A stretch of 6,826 bases of DNA from Gammaproteobacteria bacterium (lineage in GTDB: Bacteria > Pseudomonadota > Gammaproteobacteria > Pseudomonadales > Pseudomonadaceae). A program made the position numbers and the translations under genes. Shown piece by piece: positions 1-6,251 of the stretch (position 1 is its first letter; each line of letters begins with the position of its first letter). The DNA lies in NCBI GenBank assembly GCA_012513235.1, contig JAAZCO010000432.1, forward strand, positions 1-6,826. Reading direction: 5' to 3'. The notes under the pieces are model-generated. The model was given only the letters and a program-made list of their open reading frames with translations, did not search any database and was not told where the DNA came from.

Positions 1-19
1 ACACAGCCAAAAGGCTTGA
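1..19 (+). CDS. pth: Probable 3' end of peptidyl-tRNA hydrolase (partial)
   Basis: Reading from base 2, the codons give HSQKA followed by TGA at 17-19. This resembles the C-terminus of gammaproteobacterial Pth, which ends in E. coli with LHAFKAQ. pth lies immediately upstream of ychF in E. coli and in pseudomonads, and the gap of 24 bases to the ychF start fits a pth-ychF operon. Only five codons are visible, so the call rests on synteny plus a short tail match. The body of the gene lies outside the window. Confidence 0.45.
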
Positions 20-43
20 CTCTTTTCTCCCGAGGAAATCATC

Positions 44-1144
44 ATGGGATTTAACTGCGGTATCGTGGGTTTGCCCAACGTTGGCAAGTCGACCCTCTTT
101 AATGCCTTAACTAAATCAGGCATTGCTGCCGAAAACTTTCCGTTCTGTACCATCGAGCCGAATACGGGCATCGTTGCGGTACCTGATCCTCGCTTAGCTC
201 CGCTGGCTGAAATCGTGCAACCAGAGCGTGTTTGGCCGACCACTATGGAGTTTGTGGATATTGCAGGCTTGGTTGCCGGCGCATCTAAAGGTGAAGGCTT
301 AGGTAATAAGTTCCTCGCTAACATCCGTGAAACCGACGCGATTGCGCACGTGGTACGTTGCTTTGAGGACGAGAACGTTATTCACGTCTCCAACTCTGTG
401 GATCCTAAGCGTGATATTGAAATCATTGACCTTGAGCTGATTTTCGCTGACCTTGATAGCTGCGAAAAACAACTGCAACGTGTCACACGTAACGCCAAAG
501 GCGGCGATAAAGACTCAGTCGCACAAAAAGTCTTACTTGAGCAACTGATCAGCCACTTTACTGAAGGCAAACCAGCCCGCTCATTGCTGAAAAGCTGGAG
601 CGAAGATGAAAAGCAGCACGTGCGTAGCTTTCATTTACTGACGGTGAAGCCAGTGATGTATATCGCCAACGTGGCGGAAGATGGCTTTGAGGATAACCCG
701 CTGCTGGATATCGTCCGTGCCATTGCTGAAGAAGAAGGCGCCATTGTCGTTCCGGTCTGTAATAAAATCGAAGCTGAAATTGCAGAACTGGATGACGGCG
801 AAGAAAAGGATATGTTCCTTGAGGCACTAGGCCTAGAAGAGCCGGGCTTGAACCGTGTGATTCGCGCAGGCTATGAGCTACTTGAGTTGCAAACCTACTT
901 CACTGCTGGCGTTAAGGAAGTTCGTGCTTGGACCACTAAGATTGGTGCCACTGCTCCTCGTGCAGCAGCAGCAATCCACACTGACTTTGAGAAAGGCTTT
1001 ATCCGCGCAGAAGTCATCGCTTATAACGACTTTGTTCAGTACAAAGGCGAAGCCGGTGCTAAAGAAGCGGGCAAATGGCGCTTGGAAGGTAAGGAATACA
1101 TCGTAAAAGATGGCGACGTAATGCACTTTAGATTTAACGTGTAA
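44..1144 (+). CDS. ychF: Redox-regulated ribosome-binding ATPase YchF (Obg family, OLA1 orthologue)
   Basis: This is a cytosolic P-loop NTPase of the Obg superfamily. The family binds ribosomes, prefers ATP over GTP and represses antioxidant responses. The protein has 366 residues; E. coli YchF has 363. Visible motifs are the P-loop GLPNVGKST (residues 9-17), switch/G3 DIAG (72-75) and the altered G4 NVAED (209-213) in place of NKxD, which is the hallmark of ATP preference. A coiled-coil helical insert spans about 130-200, and the C-terminal TGS domain about 283-366 ends in YIVKDGDVMHFRFNV. Cys35 in NFPFC corresponds to the cysteine reported as redox-sensitive in E. coli YchF. The ATG is preceded by GAGGAA at 32-37. 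The gene probably follows pth in one operon and ends before a strong hairpin. Nothing is missing or unusual. Confidence 0.98.
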   Translation: MGFNCGIVGLPNVGKSTLFNALTKSGIAAENFPFCTIEPNTGIVAVPDPRLAPLAEIVQPERVWPTTMEFVDIAGLVAGASKGEGLGNKFLANIRETDAIAHVVRCFEDENVIHVSNSVDPKRDIEIIDLELIFADLDSCEKQLQRVTRNAKGGDKDSVAQKVLLEQLISHFTEGKPARSLLKSWSEDEKQHVRSFHLLTVKPVMYIANVAEDGFEDNPLLDIVRAIAEEEGAIVVPVCNKIEAEIAELDDGEEKDMFLEALGLEEPGLNRVIRAGYELLELQTYFTAGVKEVRAWTTKIGATAPRAAAAIHTDFEKGFIRAEVIAYNDFVQYKGEAGAKEAGKWRLEGKEYIVKDGDVMHFRFNV

Positions 1145-1161
1145 CAGCAAGTGTAGCCTCA

Positions 1162-1194
1162 GCTAACTGACGCATACTCAATGCGTCAGTTAGC
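1162..1194. terminator. Perfect 14-bp hairpin between convergent genes, probable bidirectional terminator
   Basis: GCTAACTGACGCAT (1162-1175) is exactly complementary to ATGCGTCAGTTAGC (1181-1194), with a five-base loop (1176-1180). It lies 17 bases after the ychF stop and 4 bases before the end of the convergent thioesterase gene, which is where a shared terminator would be expected. Neither flank carries a T-tract, so it is not a canonical intrinsic terminator in either direction. It could act by stabilising 3' ends or by Rho-assisted stopping. Confidence 0.6.
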
Positions 1195-1198
1195 CATA

Positions 1199-1615
1199 TC
1201 ACTCAGTTTGCTCTGTCTGCGACAATTCACGACTGATCCGCTCGTGGGTGTAACAAATCTCAGTTTTACCATGCGGCGCAGGTTTACCGTCCGGCCCCAT
1301 ATTCACAAACACCATCCGCTCAATCGTTAGAATATTCTTGTGGGTGATTTTATTACGCACCACACAGCGCATCGTAATCGATGTCCGCCCAAAAGCTGTT
1401 GCGGTAATACCCAGTTCAATAATGTCACTTTGCTGCGCAGAACTGAGAAAATTCACTTCAGAAATCAGCTTAGTCACTACTTTTTGATTGCCCAGTTGCA
1501 CAATGGCATAAATCGCCGCTTCCTCATCAATCCAGCGCAATAAACTACCGCCAAATAGAGTCCCATTAGGGTTTAAATCTTCGGGCTTGACCCATTTACG
1601 TGTGTGAAAATTCAT
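1199..1615 (-). CDS. Acyl-CoA thioesterase, hotdog fold (YciA/ACOT type)
   Basis: This is a small cytosolic hotdog-fold enzyme of 138 residues, expected to hydrolyse acyl-CoA to free fatty acid and CoA. The N-terminal part carries the family signature LNPNGTLFGGSLLRWIDEEA (residues 14-33). Asp30 in WIDEEA is the probable catalytic acid, and the GG loop contacts CoA. A central strand region follows (VVTKLISEVNFLSS, then FGRTSITMRCVVRNK). A longer in-frame start exists at 1651, but the ATG at 1613-1615 is preferred: GGAGAG lies five bases upstream and the family begins with MNFHTRKW. The gene follows the DTW-protein gene by 83 bases on the same strand, so the two may be cotranscribed. Substrate chain length cannot be read from the sequence. 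The tail after about residue 122 (RISRELSQTEQTE) is polar and probably disordered. Confidence 0.92.
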   Translation of the reverse strand: MNFHTRKWVKPEDLNPNGTLFGGSLLRWIDEEAAIYAIVQLGNQKVVTKLISEVNFLSSAQQSDIIELGITATAFGRTSITMRCVVRNKITHKNILTIERMVFVNMGPDGKPAPHGKTEICYTHERISRELSQTEQTE

Positions 1616-1698
1616 CTTAACTCTCCAAATAAGAACACAGCTAGAGCACAACAGCTTCTTAGCTCAACAGTCTTAACCCAAAGTAACACCTCACCAAC

Positions 1699-2307
1699 TT
1701 AATCAACATGATTACGCTGATACACCTGCGCACCCATAGCTTGAATCTGCCCTTCAATCAAAGCTTCAAAGGGCTGCAACAGCGCACTAAAATCTTGCTC
1801 AGGCTCTAAAACACTTAAAGCATAGTGCACCGCCTCAACAGTAGCTAAGGCATCTGCGCCGGGTGCTTTACGTAAGCGATAGCGACTGCTCAACCCTAAC
1901 GGCAAGGTCACTCGCGGCAAGGCTGCCAGCAGCGGATTACAGTGCAAAATCTTGCGCGCCTTACGCCAAGTTCCATCAGGCACAACCAGTAATAAAGGCA
2001 GTTCAGTAGCTTGGTAAGCTGATAATGTTTTGGCCTGCTCCCCAGGAAACAACACACAAGCACGGTAGCCTGGCTGTTGCAGATACTGCTCAAGGTTCTC
2101 TACAGTTTCGGCAATCACCCACTGTGCATTTTGCAAACCCAGCGCCACAAAACGCGCCGTATTTAAGGCGTGCTTAGTCTCATCTGGATGCTGTACAACC
2201 AGCACTTGAGTACGACTGGGCAGTGATGGAATTAAGCTGCATAAACAATGCGCCAAAGGCCGAAAGCAGCGTTGGCAACGCTGCCGCCCAGCATGATGAT
2301 TATTCAT
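1699..2307 (-). CDS. tapT: DTW-domain tRNA-uridine aminocarboxypropyltransferase (TapT/YfiP-like)
   Basis: The 202-residue protein belongs to the DTW family. Its members transfer the 3-amino-3-carboxypropyl group from S-adenosylmethionine to uridine in tRNA, making acp3U (position 47 for E. coli TapT/YfiP). Visible features are an N-terminal Cys cluster typical of a zinc site (Cys11, Cys14, Cys21, Cys23), HPDE (40-43), the family signature DGTWRKARKI (111-120), and SSRYRLRKAP followed by T156 and E158 (140-159). The start ATG at 2305-2307 lies directly before the Cys cluster, as expected, but only a weak Shine-Dalgarno sequence is visible. The gene is divergent from the haem-protein gene and upstream of the thioesterase gene on the same strand. 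The fold and reaction class are secure. The exact modified position is inferred from the E. coli protein. Confidence 0.88.
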   Translation of the reverse strand: MNNHHAGRQRCQRCFRPLAHCLCSLIPSLPSRTQVLVVQHPDETKHALNTARFVALGLQNAQWVIAETVENLEQYLQQPGYRACVLFPGEQAKTLSAYQATELPLLLVVPDGTWRKARKILHCNPLLAALPRVTLPLGLSSRYRLRKAPGADALATVEAVHYALSVLEPEQDFSALLQPFEALIEGQIQAMGAQVYQRNHVD

Positions 2308-2316
2308 TGCCGCGAC

Positions 2317-2343
2317 AATCTAAACAGTAAATGATAAGTGCAA
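2317..2343 (-). promoter_or_regulatory. Weak candidate promoter for the DTW-protein gene
   Basis: On the minus strand, TTGCAC (2343 to 2338) and TAGATT (2322 to 2317) resemble -35 and -10 elements, but they are only 15 bp apart, which is short for sigma-70. The -10 would lie 9 bases before the start codon, implying a very short or absent leader. This would agree with the poor Shine-Dalgarno sequence. It is a tentative call. Confidence 0.22.
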
Positions 2344-2352
2344 CCTCAAATT

Positions 2353-2381
2353 TTCAGTGTAAAGTATGCGTTTATTATACT
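2353..2381 (+). promoter_or_regulatory. Candidate sigma-70 promoter of the DUF3365 haem-protein gene
   Basis: TATACT (2376-2381) is a good -10 hexamer. TTCAGT (2353-2358), a weak -35, lies 17 bp upstream. The element sits in the 105-bp divergent intergenic region, about 31 bases before the ATG at 2413. No FNR/Anr-type TTGAT-N4-ATCAA dyad was seen nearby. Confidence 0.4.
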
Positions 2382-2412
2382 TATAACGTATCTATCAAAA
2401 CAGGAATAAGCC

Positions 2413-2979
2413 ATGCGCACACTCGCCTCTCTTGGTGCTTTATTTTGCACAGCCATTCTAACCCAGAGCATCAGTGCTGCAACTCACACTGACACGCTCA
2501 AGCAAGAAGCCGCCACTTTAATACCTCCTTTTGCTCAGCACTTAATGGACACGGTACAACAGGCCAAAGAAGATGGTGGCCCGGTCGCTGCAGTGGCTGC
2601 TTGCCAAGCATTAGCGCCTGATATTGCTGCTGAACATAGCAACACTGCCTGGCAAGTCGGCCGCACCTCTTTAAAAACACGCAGCGACGCTAATACACCC
2701 GATGACTGGGAGCGCGCTGTTTTACAACAATTCGCCAAGCGCGCGGCTCAAGGTGAAGATGCCAAAACGATCAGCTATGCTGAGACCGTTGATGGCCAAT
2801 TTCGTTTAATGAAGGCCATTCCAGTACAAGAAGGCTGTTTAGGCTGTCACGGTACTGATATCCAACCTGCAATCGCTGCAGCCCTCAATGAAAAATACCC
2901 GAACGACAAGGCTCGCGGTTACTCTGCAGGCGAACTGCGTGGTGCATTTACGCTACGCCATATAGGTCAAAGCCAATAA
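2413..2979 (+). CDS. Exported Tll0287-like (DUF3365) c-type haem protein
   Basis: The 188-residue protein begins with a Sec signal peptide (positive n-region MR, hydrophobic residues 4-20, probable cleavage near SAA at 21-23), so it should act in the periplasm. It has one haem-c attachment motif, CLGCH (Cys142, Cys145, His146). The preceding YAETVDGQFRLMKAIPVQEG and the following GYSAGELRGAF are typical of the DUF3365/Tll0287 domain, which often occurs as a redox- or gas-sensing module. Here it is a stand-alone soluble protein. Cys64, in the motif AVAACQALAPDIA, matches the position of the cysteine that serves as the unusual axial haem ligand in cyanobacterial Tll0287. A role in redox sensing or electron transfer is inferred, and no partner gene is obvious. 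The ATG has an AGGAA-type ribosome site at 2402-2406. No cytochrome maturation genes are nearby, so haem attachment must depend on a distant Ccm system. Confidence 0.88.
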   Translation: MRTLASLGALFCTAILTQSISAATHTDTLKQEAATLIPPFAQHLMDTVQQAKEDGGPVAAVAACQALAPDIAAEHSNTAWQVGRTSLKTRSDANTPDDWERAVLQQFAKRAAQGEDAKTISYAETVDGQFRLMKAIPVQEGCLGCHGTDIQPAIAAALNEKYPNDKARGYSAGELRGAFTLRHIGQSQ

Positions 2980-3011
2980 CAGCCCGTTCCTTACTAGCGC
3001 CGCAGGAGCAC

Positions 3012-3023
3012 TGTAGCGCTACA
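3012..3023. repeat. Perfect 12-bp palindrome TGTAGCGCTACA
   Basis: TGTAGC is exactly complementary to GCTACA, centred between 3017 and 3018, in the gap between the haem-protein gene and the TauE gene. It has no T-tract, so terminator function is not favoured. It could be an operator half of a two-dyad site with the next palindrome, whose centre is 21 bp away. TAGCGC at 2995-3000 can also pair with 3016-3021, giving an alternative hairpin. Confidence 0.5.
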
Positions 3024-3032
3024 CCTACCAAT

Positions 3033-3044
3033 CTCTGCGCAGAG
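3033..3044. repeat. Perfect 12-bp palindrome CTCTGCGCAGAG
   Basis: CTCTGC (3033-3038) is directly followed by its exact complement GCAGAG (3039-3044). It is the second of two adjacent perfect palindromes in the 185-bp intergenic stretch, with nine bases between them. It lies about 120 bp upstream of the TauE-family start. A role as an operator or as part of an extragenic repeat is speculative. Confidence 0.5.
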
Positions 3045-3139
3045 TCAGTCACAGCTGATGTGTGCCCTACTCTTCTTGCGTTAGAAAACAGCACAAGACT
3101 TTTTACCCCATGGTGCGAACCCCGTACACTGTGCGCTTG

Positions 3140-3145
3140 TATACT
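3140..3145 (+). promoter_or_regulatory. Candidate -10 element for the TauE-family gene
   Basis: TATACT lies 19 bases before the GTG start, and TG directly precedes it. No convincing -35 is found 16-18 bp upstream, so the promoter would be weak or activator-dependent. Confidence 0.28.
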
Positions 3146-3164
3146 TTGAATACGGAATTAAACC

Positions 3165-3926
3165 GTGGAAACCATTATTTACGAAGCTCTGGGCATTGGC
3201 TTACTGCTTGGCACTCTTTTAGGTTTAACCGGTGCTGGCGGCTCGCTAGTGGCTTTACCTTTGCTGCTCAGTCTGCATTTACCTTTGCGTGATGCAATCG
3301 GCGTCAGCCTCGGTGCTGTCAGTTTATCTGCGCTGATTGGCGCCATCGGACGTTGGCGTGCAGGTGATGTGCATCTTGTCCCCGTGGTGTTACTGGCTGT
3401 CAGTGGTTTGCCAGGCAGCTGGATTGGCCAGCAATTAGGACAGCTCATAAGTGAGTTTTGGCTGGTCTTAGGTTTTTGTGTATTGGTGCTCTGGTCAGCA
3501 TGGCGCATGTGGAGCAACGCCAGTTTGCCTGAACAATCAGAGAAAAAACCCCTCAACCGCGGCATGCTAGTGGTGGTGGGTTTATTCGTTGGCGTGTTAT
3601 CCGGTCTAATGGGCGTGGGTGGCGGCTTTTTAATTGTACCGGCACTACTGTGGTTTAGCCCGCTGTCGATGCTCGCGGCAACCGCCACATCCATGGCTGT
3701 GATTGCTCTGGTATCGGGCGCAGGCTTTTTAATGTATTTCAGCGCGGCACAACCGCCGATGCAGCTATTAGTCGGACTCACTGTAGGTGGTGCCTGCGGC
3801 GTATTACTAGGCAACAAATTAGCCACGCGTCTGGGCGGCCCCATACTGCAGCGTATTTTTGCCATTATGTTGCTGTCGGTGAGTTTATCATTAGCGGCGC
3901 AAAAATTAATTAACGTGCCGCTGTAA
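3165..3926 (+). CDS. TauE/SafE-family (sulfite exporter-like) inner-membrane transporter
   Basis: The 253-residue polytopic membrane protein has about eight hydrophobic segments, roughly residues 5-33, 45-62, 71-90, 98-115, 133-162, 167-191, 199-217 and 229-248. The two halves repeat the family motif: GLTGAGGSLVALPLLL (20-35) and GLMGVGGGFLIVPALLW (147-163). This is the internal duplication typical of TauE/SafE (formerly DUF81) proteins. Members have been linked to export or uptake of sulfite, sulfoacetate and other small organosulfur anions; the substrate here cannot be told. The start is GTG at 3165, chosen because ACGGAA lies seven bases upstream and the first membrane helix begins immediately. 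A longer unrelated frame covering 3062-3292 is a shadow. The gene is convergent with the kinase gene, with 20 bp between stops and no terminator hairpin. No sulfur-metabolism gene is adjacent, so its physiological role is open. Confidence 0.9.
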   Translation: METIIYEALGIGLLLGTLLGLTGAGGSLVALPLLLSLHLPLRDAIGVSLGAVSLSALIGAIGRWRAGDVHLVPVVLLAVSGLPGSWIGQQLGQLISEFWLVLGFCVLVLWSAWRMWSNASLPEQSEKKPLNRGMLVVVGLFVGVLSGLMGVGGGFLIVPALLWFSPLSMLAATATSMAVIALVSGAGFLMYFSAAQPPMQLLVGLTVGGACGVLLGNKLATRLGGPILQRIFAIMLLSVSLSLAAQKLINVPL

Positions 3927-3946
3927 TACAGACAACTGAGTCGTAT

Positions 3947-5269
3947 TTATTCAGCTCGTGCCGGCAAGCAAATTTCCACTCGCAGCCCGCCCAGCGGGCT
4001 ATTGAGTAACTGTATGGAACCCTGCACAGCGGCCACTATATCTCGGACAATACCCAGACCTAAACCGTGCCCAGCACTCTGCTCATCCAAGCGCGAGCCA
4101 CGCTGTTGCACTTGCTCACGCTGACTTTCGGCAATCCCTGGGCCATCATCATCGACTCGCACATAATAAGTCGCACCCTGTTGCTCTATACTCAATTGCA
4201 CACTGCTGTCGGCCCACTTACAGGCGTTATCCAGCAGATTACCCAGCATCTCTAGCAGGTCGTCTCGCTCATAGGGTAAACGCAATGCTGGCGCGGCATG
4301 CCACTGCAAAGTTAAGACATCGCCGTGCACATGATTCATCAACTGAAATAGGCTGGGCAATTCCTGTGCGCAGTCAAAATAGGCACCAGGCAATGCCTCG
4401 CCTGACAAACGTGCACGGGTTAACTCGCGCGCAATACGCTGCTCAATCTGCTGCAACTGGGCTTGGATTAATGCTGACAACTCAGGTTGCTGCTTGAGTT
4501 CAGCACGCTGCAGCAAACTCATCAGTACCGCCAAAGGCGTTTTGAGCGCATGACCTAAATTACCGATACCTTTACGCGAGCGCTGCAGCATCTCTTCGGT
4601 ATGCTGCAATAAGCGATTCACCTGCTGCACTAACGGCTGTAGCTCAAGCGGCAAATCGTTTTCTAACTGGCTACGCTGACCGCGTTGTAACTGCTCAATC
4701 TGCACCCGTGTTCGCTCTAACGGCTGCAAAGCTCGGCGCACCAGCACGCGCTGCAATAGCAAGGTCAAGAGCAGCGCCAGCAGACCTAAGCTACCGCCAA
4801 TAATCTGCGCCTGCTGAAAACTAACCAAAACGGGACTGTAATCATGTGCAACAGTGATTTTTATATCAGTTTTATAACGTTGATAACGTCCTTGGTAGAG
4901 TAACAACTGCTGCTGTTCTGGCCCTGGCACCAAGGTGCCCGCCACCACCTCATCTTGCGCTTGAGCCAACGAAAAGTCCCACAATGAGCGTGAGCGCCAG
5001 CGCTGCTGGTCAAACTCAATGATAAAATACTCACCCGAAAAAGGTTTGGAAAAAACCGCATCATAGTGTTGCTTATTGAGCTGTATACCTTGCGGCCCCT
5101 TGACCAGCGCGGCCAGCAGATTTTCAGCTTGAGCTTGCAAGTTACCCTGCATATGTTGGCGCAAACCGCGATCAACAATCCACAAGCCTGCTTGCGCCAC
5201 CACTAAGCCCATCACTATCAGCAGTAGCGCTAAACTGAATGTCAGTTGCCGTTGAATAGACCGCTTCAC
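3947..5269 (-). CDS. bqsS: Sensor histidine kinase of a BqsRS/CarSR-like two-component system
   Basis: The 440-residue inner-membrane kinase has TM1 (about 10-32), a periplasmic sensor region (about 37-153), TM2 (about 155-173), a HAMP linker (about 174-228), and a dimerisation and phosphoacceptor helix with His240 in NLGHALKTPLAV. The ATP-binding domain shows the N box LLDNACKWA (Asn348), G1 DDDGPGIA (373-380) and G2 GHGLGLGIV (400-408). All catalytic motifs are intact, and the NACKWA box is like that of PhoQ-class kinases. The start is GTG (5269-5267), which overlaps the regulator stop TGA in GTGA, so translation is coupled. The name is inferred from gene order, the neighbouring queD and the BqsR-type box at the operon promoter. 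No RExxE motif, reported for Fe(II) sensing by BqsS, is present. The gene is last in the operon here and is followed by the convergent TauE gene. The kinase call is certain; orthology to BqsS is likely but unproven. Confidence 0.9.
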   Translation of the reverse strand: MKRSIQRQLTFSLALLLIVMGLVVAQAGLWIVDRGLRQHMQGNLQAQAENLLAALVKGPQGIQLNKQHYDAVFSKPFSGEYFIIEFDQQRWRSRSLWDFSLAQAQDEVVAGTLVPGPEQQQLLLYQGRYQRYKTDIKITVAHDYSPVLVSFQQAQIIGGSLGLLALLLTLLLQRVLVRRALQPLERTRVQIEQLQRGQRSQLENDLPLELQPLVQQVNRLLQHTEEMLQRSRKGIGNLGHALKTPLAVLMSLLQRAELKQQPELSALIQAQLQQIEQRIARELTRARLSGEALPGAYFDCAQELPSLFQLMNHVHGDVLTLQWHAAPALRLPYERDDLLEMLGNLLDNACKWADSSVQLSIEQQGATYYVRVDDDGPGIAESQREQVQQRGSRLDEQSAGHGLGLGIVRDIVAAVQGSIQLLNSPLGGLRVEICLPARAE

Positions 5270-5940
5270 GGTGCGAGATCACAGCCAGCAAAACGATACC
5301 CTTGGCCACGGCGCGTCTCGATCACCGTGCGCCCTAACTTGCGGCGCAAATGATTAACATGCACCTCTAAAACATTAGAGTCTCGTTCGGTTTCACCATC
5401 ATACAAATGTTCTGCCAAATGACTTTTGGATAACACTTGCCCCGCATGCAACATAAAGTAGCGCAGCAAACGAAACTCGGCACCGGTCAACTCAATCTCT
5501 TGCCCTTGGCTGTAGACGCTTTGCTGCGACTCATCCAAACGCAAGCCTGCTGCATTAAGGTGACTTTGATTGGCAAAACCATGACTGCGACGCAATAACG
5601 CCTGCACTCTTAAGTACAATTCTTCCTGATGAAAAGGCTTGGTTAAATAGTCATCGGCACCCGCTTTTAAGCCATCAATGCGCTCACTCCATGCGCTACG
5701 TGCGGTTAAGATCAACACCGGTGTAGTGATGGCTGCGGCGCGCCATTGTGCCAGCACTTGCAGGCCAGGTAAGCCGGGCAAACCCAAATCTAAAATGATT
5801 AAATCATACGGCTCAACCGCACCTTGATAGGCTGCATCACGACCGTCGGTGAGCCAATCCACCGCATAGCCCAATTGCTGCAGACCCGCGCACAGTTCAT
5901 CCGCTAACGCAATGTGATCTTCAACCAGCAATAGGCGCAT
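5266..5940 (-). CDS. bqsR: OmpR/PhoB-family response regulator, BqsR/CarR-like
   Basis: This is a 224-residue cytosolic transcription factor. The receiver domain (1-118) has the acidic pair Glu7/Asp8, phosphoacceptor Asp51 in LIILDLGLPG, Thr79 and Lys101 in TKPF, all intact. A winged-helix DNA-binding domain (about 128-219) contains the recognition helix region RDSNVLEVHVNHLRRKL (186-202) and ends with the wing GQGYRF. It should be phosphorylated by the kinase encoded immediately downstream (4-base overlap). The ATG overlaps the TAA of the upstream PepSY gene in TAATG, with AGAGGA about nine bases before. BqsR of P. aeruginosa binds TTAAG-N6-TTAAG, and an exact copy lies upstream of this operon. 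The gene therefore probably activates its own expression in response to the sensed cation (Fe(II) or Ca2+ in P. aeruginosa). Family assignment is certain; the bqsR name is inferred. Confidence 0.93.
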   Translation of the reverse strand: MRLLLVEDHIALADELCAGLQQLGYAVDWLTDGRDAAYQGAVEPYDLIILDLGLPGLPGLQVLAQWRAAAITTPVLILTARSAWSERIDGLKAGADDYLTKPFHQEELYLRVQALLRRSHGFANQSHLNAAGLRLDESQQSVYSQGQEIELTGAEFRLLRYFMLHAGQVLSKSHLAEHLYDGETERDSNVLEVHVNHLRRKLGRTVIETRRGQGYRFAGCDLAP

Positions 5941-6251
5941 TAATCATCCTCTTCATCTTTTAATAACTCACCGCTGCTGGCATCAAACTTCAGCTCGCGC
6001 ACCTGCCCTTGTACGGTCAGTAACTCAACCTCATATATATAACGGCCACGCTTGTGCTCTAACTCCAACTCTAACAGGCGCGCTTGCGGATGCCGCTCTA
6101 AAGCGCGCTGCCAAAACAGTTGCGACGAGAGAATCGTGCCTTGACGATGCAATTTTAGTGCCTCATCGTGCCCTAAATCACGAGCCCAAGCAGTGGTAGC
6201 AGCCGCAAAATACAGCACGATCAAGCTGATCGATAGAGCGTTTTTACGCAT
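5940..6251 (-). CDS. Exported PepSY-domain protein, second of a tandem pair (BqsQ-like)
   Basis: The 103-residue protein begins with a signal peptide (MRKN, hydrophobic 6-20, probable cleavage after AWA at 21-23), followed by one PepSY domain (about 35-98). Characteristic residues are GTIL (38-41), RHPQARLLELELE (53-65), GRYIYEVEL (69-77), KFDASSGELLK (88-98) and an acidic tail DEEDD. PepSY domains are small periplasmic or extracellular modules of uncertain biochemical role, often encoded beside metal- or stress-responsive two-component systems. The gene overlaps the upstream PepSY gene by one base (TGATG) and the response-regulator gene by one base (TAATG), so it belongs to the same coupled operon. 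A periplasmic role modulating the kinase or binding the cation is an inference. It corresponds in position to bqsQ of P. aeruginosa, as far as I recall. Confidence 0.85.
   Translation of the reverse strand: MRKNALSISLIVLYFAAATTAWARDLGHDEALKLHRQGTILSSQLFWQRALERHPQARLLELELEHKRGRYIYEVELLTVQGQVRELKFDASSGELLKDEEDD

Noticed and set aside
1616..1651. Twelve-codon N-terminal extension of the thioesterase from the ATG at 1651
   Set aside because: The extension MCSSCVLIWRVK is not part of the family, whereas the ATG at 1615 has GGAGAG at the right distance and gives the usual N-terminus MNFHTRKW.
1616..1702. Three TTAAG copies on the minus strand upstream of the thioesterase, considered as a BqsR-type box
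   Set aside because: The copies start about 26 and 56 bases apart, not 11, so they do not form the TTAAG-N6-TTAAG direct repeat.
2308..2412. FNR/Anr-type site that might link the haem protein to oxygen control
   Set aside because: Only isolated half-sites such as ATCAA-like strings are present; no TTGAT-N4-ATCAA dyad was found.
3062..3292. 76-codon frame overlapping the start of the TauE-family gene
   Set aside because: It has no ribosome site or recognisable features, and it overlaps the well-supported GTG-initiated membrane-protein frame.
3179..3865. Long open frame of 228 codons antisense to the TauE-family gene
   Set aside because: Its translation is rich in Pro, Thr and Ser with no domain. 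It is the mirror of a membrane-protein gene rich in Leu, Gly and Ala codons, while the sense frame has a full family fold, ribosome site and duplicated motif.
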